A DNA stretch of 64,000 nt from Apteryx mantelli (Eukaryota; Chordata; Aves; Apterygiformes; Apterygidae), in the NCBI RefSeq assembly GCF_036417845.1, contig NC_089979.1, positions 21,904,458-21,968,457 on the forward strand, read 5' to 3'. The position numbers and the translations under genes were made by a program. This document shows positions 25,500 through 37,900 of this stretch, one piece after another. The notes under the pieces were generated by a model that worked only from the letters and a program-made list of their open reading frames with translations, was not told the origin of the DNA and did not search any database. Each line of letters begins with the position of its first letter. Positions within the stretch are counted from its first letter, which is position 1.

Positions 25500-25640
25500 C
25501 AACTTCCTTTGATTTCAGAGGGATCTGGAGGTGCCCAGCACTTCAGAAAATCAGGCCATATATATTTAGGTGCCTAAATATGGATTCTGAGCCTCCTTGT
25601 AGCAAGTAGGTGTGGATTTCAGTGTGTTTCAATAATGAAA
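25500..25640 (+). repeat. Possible ancient amniote interspersed repeat
   Basis: GTGCCCAGCACTTCAGAAAA followed by CAGGCCATATATATTTAGGTGCCTAAATATGG-type sequence resembles a phrase I recall from widespread old reptile and bird repeats. The family is not identified. Confidence 0.3.
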
Positions 25641-25965
25641 TTATTATGATGAGGGCTTAGTATAAATGCACGATGCCCAATGGAAATTAATCAGAAAAAG
25701 CTAACATTGCCTAACAACATAAACACCTAATCCTAGTTTAAATGCAATTTTAGCAGCAGCGTATGCATATTTTGTAAGATGAGGTTCATCTTCTAAAGAA
25801 GCAGTACCAGCTTTCAGCCTACTGATTGGTATCTGATATTTGCTAGTATGGAATATGCTATCCAGAAATTTCTTAAGCTTGCCTGGGTAATCCTATTAAA
25901 GGTGCATCATTGATGGATTTGTAAGTAGCACCCCGATACTGTGCATGAAATGTTTGGACTAGAAC

Positions 25966-26222
25966 AGGGAGGGCCTCCGTGCCGCAGTGAATGATTGCTA
26001 ACGCACTTGCTTCAAGCCCCGTGCTCAATCCCCGTTAAATCATCAGTGAAAAAATCAGTATCGGAAACCAGGTATTCTCCACGGCAGCCAATGGTTCACA
26101 TCGCAGATGTCAGTTGGGCGTTGTTAATGGCTCCTGGTGTGGTGAGACCCCTGAGCTACACTAACGGCCTGTGTCGTAGGCAAAGCTTGAAGCAGGCAGT
26201 CACGATGCCTGTTATATTTTAG
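25966..26222 (+). mobile_element. tRNA-like SINE-type element (candidate)
   Basis: TGCCGCAGTGA at 25980-25990 resembles a Pol III A box (TRGYNNARNGG). GTGCTCAATCC at 26021-26031 resembles a B box (GGTTCRANNCC). Their spacing of 41 nt is in the tRNA range, and the sequence between, with CTAACGCACTTGC, looks like tRNA-derived SINE heads. The GC-richer body runs to about 26200. I do not recognise a bird SINE family, so an old tRNA pseudogene is the alternative. Confidence 0.4.
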
Positions 26223-26999
26223 TAAAATACATATTTTTAGACAGTAAGATAGTTAACAACTTGAGTAAAGTAGATCCCACGCAACTACCTGTAAGTCAGC
26301 TTCTCTGTTTAGCAGGAATACAGCATACCTGCACTACTGCACATAATTAATGTTTTTGCATGCTACTATTTTTCTTTAATATATATATATTTTTGGAACC
26401 AAATGTCTACCACAAGAAAGGAGCTTGCAGTCTTCCCTAGCATCAGCTGTATCATTGCCCTAAACCTCATTCTACTGTGACCCTGGCGTGAAGAGCTGTC
26501 TCCAGGAGTGTTTTAGAGATTTTAAATCCTGGTGTTTCTACAACAGTTTTGACTTAACCATATTTGCTATACTTTGCATTGCACTGATGTAACACACATA
26601 TTTGCTGGAACCGTCTTGTTAAATTGCTGTCTTTTAATCCAAATTATACTTGCGAGAAATGACTATACAAAACATTCCACATGGACGTGACTGACAACTG
26701 CTTTACGTATGCTGTTCAGGACCAGGGGACAGCTGATCAGTAACAGCTGTAGTAGAAGTTTGAACAAATCTTTGACAGGTAACTTGTGTTCAGGAGGATA
26801 GATTCCAGTTTTTGTGATGACTCTTTGTCAAAACACTTTAAACACTTCATCTTTCACTGTAACAATTTTAGCAAACAATCACTTTACATCATATCTATTA
26901 CAGTACAAGGTATCTTTTTTTTTTACCTTTACATTTTTTAAATGCTAAAATAAGGCAAAATCCAGGGTTTCAAGTGCAGAGTATGAACAATATCAATCA

Positions 27000-27005
27000 T
27001 TTATT
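27000..27005 (-). terminator. CALB1 distal poly(A) signal
   Basis: AATAAA on the minus strand, the first canonical hexamer after the CALB1 stop codon in this orientation that I could find. Confidence 0.6.
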
Positions 27006-27894
27006 GTACTGATAGGCAGATAATCTGTTCACCGTTCCTTCACTTGACATGCACAATTATATTTCACATTGCATAGAGAAAAGAGGAGAACAAGCAGGTG
27101 AGAAGTTAAATCACTGTGCATGGAGTGGGAGTAAAGCAGTGCAAATGACTTAGCTTTATCTTACTTCAATTTTTTGTGGCTTTTCTCCCCGTCAATGACC
27201 CCATCCTGCCACCATCCACTCCTGAACTTTCCCATCGGACTCCGCTCCTCCCAGGGTATTTCGTTGCCGGAGTGCGGCCTCAGTTAGAGGATTAACGCCA
27301 GCGGGAGCTAAGTGACAGAATGACCTTGGAGGGCCAGAGCCTCACTGTCTGAGACCTCTTGTTTCAAATAAAATGCACTTGCTTCTTTCTGCTTGTTAAA
27401 TTAGACACAGCAATGCATTCAAGAAGTTGTATATAGCTAATCTGCTAACCTGGAACTGCTTCTGAAATAGTTTCCTATGGAGGCAGCTTAGGTTTGTTGA
27501 CTAAGACACAGCTCGATTTCCTTCTTACACCAGTATACCTGGACATTTATAGAATTGTGCTGGCATAAAACTGGTGTAAAATAAAAACAGAGCCAGGCCA
27601 AAAAAATGTAGATGGAAGAAGACAGCCATTTCCATACTGTAATTCCCATTTAAAAAATACCTCTCTAGCGTAATAAAAGGCAGAGCCCACCATGTAAACT
27701 AAATATGGTATAAAATCTGTAGTAGATCTTTTGTCTCTTTTGGTGTTAAATTTTTATACTATTATAGATTAGACATTCAATGTAAGATCCAAGGAGGCAC
27801 ATTTTTTTCAAACAGTTGTTTTGTCATCTACATGGTACAGAAAAAGAATGCAGGAGATAGACAAACTAGACACCAACAGTCTTAGGATATTAAA

Positions 27895-27900
27895 TTTAAT
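27895..27900 (-). terminator. CALB1 proximal poly(A) signal candidate
   Basis: Variant hexamer ATTAAA about 930 nt after the stop codon. Use is inferred from the expected transcript sizes only. Confidence 0.35.
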
Positions 27901-28830
27901 TATAGATTACACAGAATATGATGTAAAAACAGCAATTTACTAGAATAATTATAACCTGCAAAATGTGAAAATAGTTTAGAAAATGGATTGTCATATTCTC
28001 TGACACAGCAATAGTCATGAAAGGTACACTTATAATATCGTGTGCTAATCTGCGTATTAACTATACTACCTGCCATTTAGCCAGGATTCCAAGACAGATT
28101 AAAGGTTTTTGTTTCTGAAATGCCTATGTTTAAATTCAATAAAGTTAAACAACTAGATTGAAAATACTATATTTTTGTCAACTACTGTATGGAGAGCTAT
28201 CCCAGATTTTCGCTGCTTATAAATGTTTTGTCTATATGCGATGAGTTCGTAATGGGAAGAGTGATTGAAAACTGCAGAGAGCACAGACCTGTAAGTGGGT
28301 GGTTTGACAACTGAAAATATTTCTCAGTGCCTTGGTAAATTTTGGAGAACAGTCATTCCAACTCCTCTTTCCTACTGCAAAACTAATTCTTTCTTTCTTT
28401 CCTCACATTTTTGCATTTTAAAACCCATAGTTAGTTGTAACTTGCAGAGACATCTTCAGATTTTCTCGTTATAGAGATCAAGAAGAAAAAACGTTGCAGG
28501 TGTCAAAGGATATGATGACCACAACAGTGTCGGCAGGTTTAATTTTTTTCTAGCTGTTTTTATGAAAGCAAAAAAAAAAACCCAACTCCAACATGTTTTA
28601 GTTTCTTATTGAATATACAGACTGGCCCAAACACAGACATTCTCTTTATCAATCTTATAGTTACAAAAACTGTACATTACAAACAGTATAGAAACAAACT
28701 GAAAGGAATGTGCCACACATCCTGGATAATTTTCTATATGCAATTTAAAAATACAGCCTACTCCCTTATAGTGCACAGTTATTGTGTAGATAGAGTACAT
28801 CACTAGTTAAGTGGACATGACAGAAGAGGT

Positions 28831-28944
28831 CTAATTTTCCTCAGCACAGAGAATAAGAGCCAATTCTGCTCGGTAAAGCTTTCCTCCGTCAGACAAGGCC
28901 ATGATGCTTTTCTTGTATGTCGCAAGGTTGTTAATGTCTAATTC
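28831..28944 (-). CDS. CALB1: CALB1 exon 11 (terminal coding part)
   Basis: [20 protein letters not shown] through ILCAEEN and the stop TAG at 28833-28831. It includes the degenerate sixth EF-hand. Confidence 0.97.
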   Translation of the reverse strand, partial: ELDINNLATYKKSIMALSDGGKLYRAELALILCAEEN

Positions 28945-31900
28945 CTATTTAAAGAACAGATAATGCTTTATAATCCAGTTTAGTTGCCAGCACGAGCAAG
29001 TTTGCTGCCAATGGCAGAAAATAAATAGGAAGAAAAAGGGCGTTCCCAGCCTGTCCAACAGTAACACGTTGAAATCATTGTTTATATATTTGAACATTAT
29101 CCATTTTATAGGCGTATGTTAGATTGTTGATAGCTAATGTCTCAGATGCAAGCTTTTGACGGTGTTACTATGTAATCACAACTCCCTTAGGTAAGGATTT
29201 ACACTGCTATGACTTTTGCCAAGGTTTTTAATTGCACTGGGCTTCAGGAATTATGACTTAGAAGCTCTATATTTATCTTAATTGGGTGGATTAAAGTGCC
29301 CTTAAAATCCAAATTAAATCTAATCTCTAAGGGGAAAAAAATCCCTCTAGGCTTACCTTTTTGTTCTTTTCACACAGATCCTTCAGGAGAGCATCAAGTT
29401 CATTTTCATCTATATAACCATTGCCATCCTGAAAAACAGTGTTAATAAGACTTTCAAACATTTATTTTTCATTCCAGAGGTTATGGCTAATTTTCCACAA
29501 ATTCAGAAAATGAGTGCCATCAAACTACTCAATTAATGCAAAGGTTTTCTGATGACTTACTTGATCATACATCTCAAAGGCTTTATTGAATTCTTTTGCA
29601 CACATTTTGACACCCTAAATACCAAAAGGGGAAAAAAATCCATTAATTACATCAATTGTGTATGATGCTGGCAGTTTAATCTTAAGAATGTGAAGCCTCA
29701 TACCTGAAATTTAATAAGAAAATTTTCCTGTACTGGGAGTAGCCTTTGCGGAGAAAAAACAAAAGTCAAAATATTTAACAGTTTCTGTAACAGCAATTGG
29801 TAAATTATATTTATTGTGAAAAGAGACAGAAGACATACCTGGCCAGTTCAGTAAGCTCCAACTTTCCATCGTTGTTTGCATCGAACATTCTGAGCTGAAA
29901 GAATATATATTTTTACATTACTAATCACAATTAATCCACACTAACAAGGAAACACTTCCCTGTGAAACTTAAATTCAGTGAAATTTTGCCTTTATTTAAT
30001 TCTGAAATGATGGCCCCTGGTTTTCAATCTGTCACATTTGCCACGCAATACATTTATGAAAAATACTGAAGAAGTAATTTATAGTAATTAATTCTACTGC
30101 AAAAGCCTCATCAGAAACCACATGAGCAATTCTGATTAACCTATTGTGAGGTTCTAAACTGTCTGCAGTGATGAATATCGCCTGTCCGGAACATGCCTGT
30201 AATTATTTATAAGGGAGGGGAATGTTGACATGATAACATTTTACTCCTGATTTCATGATCTGATAGTAGCATCATTGTTCTTTATCCTTAGAGATAAAAC
30301 AGCATTCAGGTAAAGCTCAATAGAATTTAAGGCATTCACTTCTTTAGACAGAAAATAATAAACATTTTTATTCAGTTGGCTGCCAGGTCTAAATGTATAA
30401 GGAAAGACCAGATTCTGTTTCTGTGATATATTTCAAGAGAAGAGTGAACAGATTCTGTAGATAATCAGTAATTTTTTTTGATAGTATAAAAACGGGAAAG
30501 TAAATGCTTTCAGATAATTATAATTAAATGACAGGAATAAATATAATAATATAATTTGACAAAATGACTGAATACTAGTTCTAATAATTTTTAATCATCC
30601 TATTGCATTATAGTGTTTTCCTTTCAACAGTTGCAAGGATGAGCTCCTGCTGCTTAAGACGCACAAACAGCTTATATTCATTATTAGAAGTCACTGGAGA
30701 TATTACACCTGCCTGGCACTTCTTCTCCCACTTTTATGTCTGTATAGCTCCATTTTTCTAGTTTCATATATTATTTTGCCTTTGCTGTATAAAATAATCA
30801 CAATGCAGCAAACTGTACAAAACACTGCTAGACATTGTACTGAAAACACCCACACTCAATCCCATCACTTTCAATCATAGTAATTTTACATGTAATTTTT
30901 AGATAACAGGAAAAACAGAGCCCCATACTGAGATAAGCATGTATCCTTTTAAATATGGAATTAATGCTGTGAAAAAGATCTGATTTCACTTTGCTAATAC
31001 ACAATAGATAGCAAGGAAGACTAGAAAAAAATCTATGAACATTCATTTCTATGCAAGACCCTGCCTCCTTTTAACCCTTTCTTTCCTTGCATCTGCCTTG
31101 CATGCTTTTCAGGTGAAAAGAGATTTACACTGGGAGGAGTAAGCAAAGGCAGCTCTAATAGCAACATTTTTTGATGGGTTGTTACTGGCTGGCTGTGCCA
31201 GCTTGCAGCTGGCCACTGCCTTATGTTTTCTATTAGTTTTCTTTCCTAGTTTCTGAGGTGATTACAGCAGAGTTGGCTTTATAAGCTTCTTTCTTATTGC
31301 TTTTAATTATTTGTCCTTAAGTCTTCCTGCAGATGCAGTATTCAGAGCGCACTTTAAGATGAAGGTCAGAAAGCTTCCTAAATAAATATAAAGGATATGT
31401 AATATTTTCACCAGTCAACAAACAAGGACAGTTCTGGTTAAATGGTTGATATTGGTGCAACAAATTAGCAGTCAGGAAACGTTTTGATTAACCTTTCTCA
31501 TCAACCTTTGGGCCAGTTTGAGGTCTGGTGTGTTTACCTAGCTTGGTTTCGATAACTCAAAGTATTTCAGGATGAAACTTAGTTGGTAAAACAAAGATCC
31601 AGTGTTATACATTTGCTTTCCTGAGGACAAGAATTCGGAATCTTTTTCTCCTTGAAGCGTCCGTGCAGAAGGCAACCCTGGTGTCTACGGCGGAGTCCCG
31701 CAGAGCTGGGCTTGGAGGAACGCCTTAAGGAGTGGCCGATTTAACACCTGGGCAGAGACAGTTTTGTTCTGGTATTTACCTAAAATATTCATTTCTCCTC
31801 CTTATAAGGGAGAAACAGGGAGATGTTGTAAATGCGATAAGAAACTGCTGTGCACTGATGGCATCTGAGACAAGAGAGAGACCCTACAGCACTCTAGGAA

Positions 31901-34900
31901 GACAGAACATAAAAAATAAATAACCCCAAATTAATTAGATCGAAACATAATAATGTAATTAATCTTACGACAGGTACAATTTTTCTTCTATGAACTGCAA
32001 AGACTTCAGTTTTACATCTAATGGCACAAGGAACCATATCAGGGAAAATTCTTTGCACCGTACTATGGTATGGTCTGATACTACATAAAAACAGAGAAGA
32101 TTCAAAAGTCCTGCAAATTTTTTTTTAGCAGCACTGCAAACTTTTGATCTCAGATCAAAGTTCTGCAGCTGCAGAAGTGCTGGTGGTGTGCCTGTGTGTT
32201 TGGATGACTGGCGCAGCACGATGAGGGCCTGGTGGGGGTCTCTATGTCATTCGGAGCCTTTCAGTGGCTAGAGAGAAACACAGTTTGGATTAATCCAGTC
32301 TGGATGAAATGCCTGTAAACAAGCTTACCATTATTTCTGTGTATTCTGTTAGCTTTGAGTCTTCAATCTGCTTATTTGCTTTCTGTAATAAATCTTTCAA
32401 GAAGCTCTGTTAAAATAAATAGAGGAGTAACAGGTGAATTTTTGTCTACAGCATAAAATGCTTGACTTGCTAACTTCAGAGTAAAGTGATGGGAAATACT
32501 ATTTTACTCCCACTTTAATATGACTAATGAAGTACAAAATAAATATGAAAATAAGTAGCAATTTACAGTTAAGAATACAACAGTTTATTTTGACCGATTC
32601 AAGCATACTGCATAGTCTAATTCGGAAAAAGTGACTCACAAAACTATGCATTATATGCCATTTGCTGTATGTGGATTTGGAAAAATAGATTGTCCTCCAA
32701 GTATACTGTTGCCTAATCAGCTCTATCAGTAAATTACATCAATTAACCTTGAAGCTACTTGGAAAACTTGGTTGCCTAATCTCTTCTTGCAACATAGGAA
32801 CAATTTCACAGAAAATATCAATGATTAATCAAGTTTTCTCCTTGCCTATGGCAGTACCTGATGCTAGAAGTGAACATGTGAACCTATGTTGCTCCTTCTC
32901 ACCTTATACTTCAGATACATGCAGCCAATCATTAGATTTTTTTAAAGAGAATTTGACATGGTATCCCTGACTTTCATCACCAGCCATTTCTTCTTTAAAG
33001 AATAAGATATTTTCCCCCATTCACTGGTTTAAATTGCTGTCCTAGTTTTGTGACAATAAAAAAGAAAAATATCTATTTATTTAACCAAGGCACTACAAGA
33101 CCTCAAATTTCTGTAGGTCTATCAACGCTCAGTGAAATACCTAATAACTCCTCTCATTAGTTTCATTAGCATCATCGTCTCTTTGGAAATTTGGGCCTCA
33201 TTTCAAGACAGAACAGGTGGTAGCTCCTAAGAAAATCTCTTTCTATACGGATGACATCCTTAACTTGAATGCTACTGTGTTAATGCTCATATTAGTGATA
33301 GCCAGTATAGTTCTCCCAGTCTGATCCCTTCTGTACTGAAAGGCCTTCTTATTAGTTTGTATACAAAGAGCATCATAGAAGTATTTCAAATAGATGTCAC
33401 AGAGACATGTTTAATCTTTCCTGCTTTTGATAGAAAATAGGAGTGGAAAGGACTTTGTTCGAGAAGCTATCCAGTACACCATGTCTCAAGACAAGACCAT
33501 CTATATCTAAGCTTCCTGAGTTATAGTTTAATCTGAGATATTTTCTGACCACTCCTAAATACAGCCAGTGATGGAGAGTCTACCCCCTCCTTCACTGCTA
33601 TTATTATTGGTAAAGTTTTCCCAATTTCCTGATAAATTTCTTTTAAAAAGTTATTAGTGGGTGTACTCCTTACAGAGCATGTACTTAAAATGTTTGGACT
33701 TTTCAAGAAATATTGATCAGTCTTAAAATTAAACTGCATTATTTTCAAAGTTTTAAAATGCGCTATTTCTCTGCTGCAGACAAGCTTGCTCAGCCCAGGA
33801 TATATGAGACCATCAGGGATCTAGGTAAAATTTCTTAATTCTCCAGCTGATCCTCCGTCAGCCCTGCCTTTTAGTGTCTACTTCAAATTACAATAGCTGG
33901 CGACAGCCTTTAAGAGCCGGTCTAACAACTGGGAAGTTCTCAGTGTTATGTGCATGACCCGTAACTTCTCCCTGATCCTACAAACTTTCGATCCACCAAT
34001 TCTGTCTGAGGATTACCTTGAGGCAGGATCCTCACCGAACATCATACAGATACTGTTCTCAAAGAGGAAGGGAAAAGGGGGAAAAAAAATGAGAATTTTA
34101 TGATGTGAATTCCCCTTTCTAAAAAAATAGCTGCAAGGATTTCAAAACAGCTTGACCTCCAGGTGCTTTGGTTAATGCTTAAGTAGCTCTTCTTTAGAAC
34201 ACCACATATGGGCAATATAGTCCAAATAGATGGATGAACCCTGCTAGGTCTTTCTCTTGCTATGAGTTATTTTGGATCCTCTGAGTTTAAAGCTACAGTA
34301 ACTAACCACGTGTAATTAAACTGTGGAAAAAAAGTACCTTCTAACTCAGAGTCTGCTTCCCCAGGTATAGTGAGCATCTACAAGTTTGTTAGTTTTATGA
34401 TTATGGAAGGAATTCAGTCTAGCTTTAAGCTTTGTTAAGACTGTAAGGGGAGGATGGTTAACGGAATAATCTTGGTTCTGCTCTTCTTTGTGAATAATGA
34501 AGTTGATACCAAATTTCTACTAAGCTAACCAAGCACAGGCAGTGCAATTCCAGTTGTGTTGACCTAACAGTATTACAGTAGAAACAGCACTGTTACAAGA
34601 TATTTGAGAGAATATAATTTGTCCTGCAGCATAGTGATTTATAATAGCAATGCCCTTGGAAAAAAAAAAAAACAGCTCTCTCCCCAAAATACCAAAAGAA
34701 GGACAGCATAGCTTTCGGAGACCTATCTGTGTTCCCAGGGCTAAAATCATCTTGCTTCTAAGCTAGAGTATATGCTGCCTTGAGGCACTTGAGGCAAACA
34801 TTGATCTGAATTAAACAACCTTTTTAGAAACATTTATCGGAGCTGAGTTTCACTTAAAGTAATTTACCAGTGATAAAACCATCAGCTAATCATATTGTCT

Positions 34901-37900
34901 TCCAGTAATGTTTGAAATGCAAAAACATGCAGTGGTGGGTATCTGAAGAAACAGCAGCACAGGCTGTAATCCAATGCTTATTCACACTTCACGCATATCC
35001 ACAGATATCAGTTTACCTTTAGTTCCTCAGAATCAATGAAACCACTGTGGTCACTGTCATATTTTCTCCATGTCTGCAATCAGAACATGAAAGATTTAAT
35101 TATATATTCATGTAAAGCTAGTCTTGAATGACTTTACAAAGGGAAAATTGTCATACTGTACCTGCATGAAATCTTCACTTGACTTTAGCTGCTGGCACCT
35201 AAAGAACAACAGGAAATTTTCTTCTGTCGGTAATATCTGAGCAAGCTGTAATAGATTTTAAGAAAGATTAAAGTTTGATTCCTTGTTAGGCCAGCTGAGC
35301 CTTTAAAAGCATATGAAATTCTTCATGATCAGACTGCCTTATTGAGCTAAGAAGACTTAAAATTCAAGTTTTGTTACCCATTTGTGTAACTATATCTTTG
35401 GTGGATATGCGGAGCCCACAAATAAGAATGATGTTACATTGCTCTCCAGGCAAGAGAGATTGTATGAGTAAGTATGTGTATAAGTAAGAGCAATGGCATG
35501 CTCTTACTCCCAATTTCATAACACCAATGAGTTGGACTCCTTTAATGCCACTGAAGGTATTGGGAAGCTCCCTTGGAAGTGAGCTGTCCCTAGAGCTGGC
35601 ACTTCAGTCTCAGTTTCATATGTGCTGCTAGCAGAGGATTTCTACAAAGCCAGGACCTTGCCAACAGCTCTCTTTCCCCATATGCTGAGTGCTATTGCTT
35701 TGGTTGGTGTTGTGACCCACGCAGAAGCGGAGCTGTGCTTCCTACACTTAGCAGACTTGAGCTGAGTGTGTTGAACACTCCACGTCTCAGACCATGTCTC
35801 CTTTGCTTTCCTAGCTGCTGGTATTTTTCACTCCAACCTATAAGAAGGCCCTGTAAGAAACTTCATCCCTTAGGTTGAAATGTTTGGAAGATGCCTTTGA
35901 AATGCCACTGGCTTGAAGCTTTGCCGTGTTCCTCAAGGTCAAACAGAACTGTAGGTCAGGGAGAAAGGAAGGAAAAAGCTCTTTAGCAAAGGGGTAACTA
36001 GGGAAAGAGAGGGGAAAAAAAAATTCACTCATGCAAAGTTAGGATCTGTGGTGAAAACTTTGGTATGAGTGTGAAGAGGAAAGCAAAAAAGAGGGATGTT
36101 TAGAGAGTGAGTGAGAAGGACCATGAATTAAGAAAGCAAGGAAAAAAAGACTACTGACAGGTACTGAGCAAAACTAGAAAGAGAACACATCCTTTTACTG
36201 AGTAAAAGGAAAAAGGAACACTGATGTAAAGAACACACATGTGTAAGGAAAGCAGAAAAACAAGTGTAAAAAAAAAAAACAGGAGAAAATGAAGCAGGGA
36301 GGGTTAAGGGGATGGCAACTGGGGATCATTTGTCAGGCTCAGAAGTGTGTTCAAGATGAGCTATAAATGCCAGAAAGAAATCAAAAGGGATTTTAGCCCT
36401 GCAAAATCAGGGGTGTTTTTTCCAATGTCTGTGCTCATACAAAAGCTTTTTTAAAAATCAGACATTATTGTACTGATTATTGAAAATGTTCATTTACTAT
36501 AACTCAATTTCGGCCACTGAAAAATGTACAAGATGGAGAGTATGCTATATAATTTAATGTAAAATCATCATTTGTTTTTAACAAAAGCCCAATATCTTTT
36601 CTGTGCTCAAAGTGTATGAAATGTGTTTTGATTGAAGAAAACTTTTTACTTGAAGAATAGACCAGCTGTGCTTACTAGGAGGAGAGAATGGAGAAACAAG
36701 GATTTCTTAGCTGCATTATTCTATGAAAAATTACATCTGCAGACTTCTTGGAGCCTCATCTTAAAATTTTGATTCAAATTTCTGTTTCTGTGCATTTAAT
36801 TCACACCCTAAAATCCCTTTATCTGCCTATTTCAGCGCAATTGCCCTAATTGCTTGGGCTTTTTTATCGGATTCCAGCGGCACCTTCAGATCGTTCTCAG
36901 TCTCCAGGCACATCAAGGAGATGGAAACAAATCTCTAGTTTCTCTAAAATTATCTGTGCAAGAAATCAGTTATATTCGCTAACGGTGCAATTGAAAACAC
37001 ACATCAGAGCACTCTTCCTACAGAAATGGAGCAGTTGATTATAAACTATCAAGCACATCAGAGAGCATGCTGAGTGCTTTTGCTAAGTGGCTGAATATCA
37101 AATCTAATCAACTTAAACAATATGTTTTTGTCAGCAGCTTTCCAAATTCTGTTCCATTACAGATAGATAGAAACAAAGTATACACATGTGGATAAATACC
37201 TGTTCATATGTATGTGTGTAACTTAGTACTGATTTATTGAAAAATTGCCTTTTTCTCCGCCATGACAGGGGGCTTTGGTTTTAGGGGTAAATCAGTTCTT
37301 CCTACTCAAGAACAAAAGTTGAATGGAGGACAGATTTATAATAATAAGCAGGGGTTGACAGGGGGTGCTGATTACAACAGTGAGAAAGAGTTTATGGGAG
37401 TCAAAAAAAGTCATAATCAGTGGGACAGAATACCAGGTAGGCCAGTACTTGCCCCAACCAGAAAATAGGAAAAATAATCCTGTTTCTTCTTGCCAGAAGT
37501 AAATTTATACAATCCTGTAGTAATGTTCCCTTGTGAGCCACATATTACTTTTTTTCAGGCTAATCTTTTTTTCTAGATACTTTTCCGTGTGAATTGCACA
37601 CTGGGCCAGTACCTCCTCAGTGCAAGTCGGAGACTATGGCTCCCTTAAGGTCAGGTTATAGGCCCATGAATTTATACTGTTGGCCATAAAACCTAGAAAG
37701 CCCTGAGGAACACGTGAAAAGGCTCCTTAGATCACTCTGTATGGGATTTTGGACTCCCTCAGTCTTCTCTGGGCTCCTTACGCCATCTTACAACATTTTG
37801 CTCCTATATATGGGAACATATCTGATATAGGAAATACCCATTTGCTTTGGGGAAGGATATTTTCTATAAAAGGAAATAATAAAACTATGGTTTGGTTTTA

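Larger units (their letters stand above)
26980..28830 (-). other. CALB1 3' UTR
   Basis: About 1.85 kb from the stop codon to the canonical signal at 27005-27000. With the 789-nt coding region and a 5' UTR of about 115 nt this gives an mRNA near 2.75 kb. I recall several chicken calbindin-D28K transcripts between about 2 and 3 kb, which fits. A variant ATTAAA at 27900-27895 would give about 1.85 kb before the tail. The exact ends are inferred. Confidence 0.65.
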
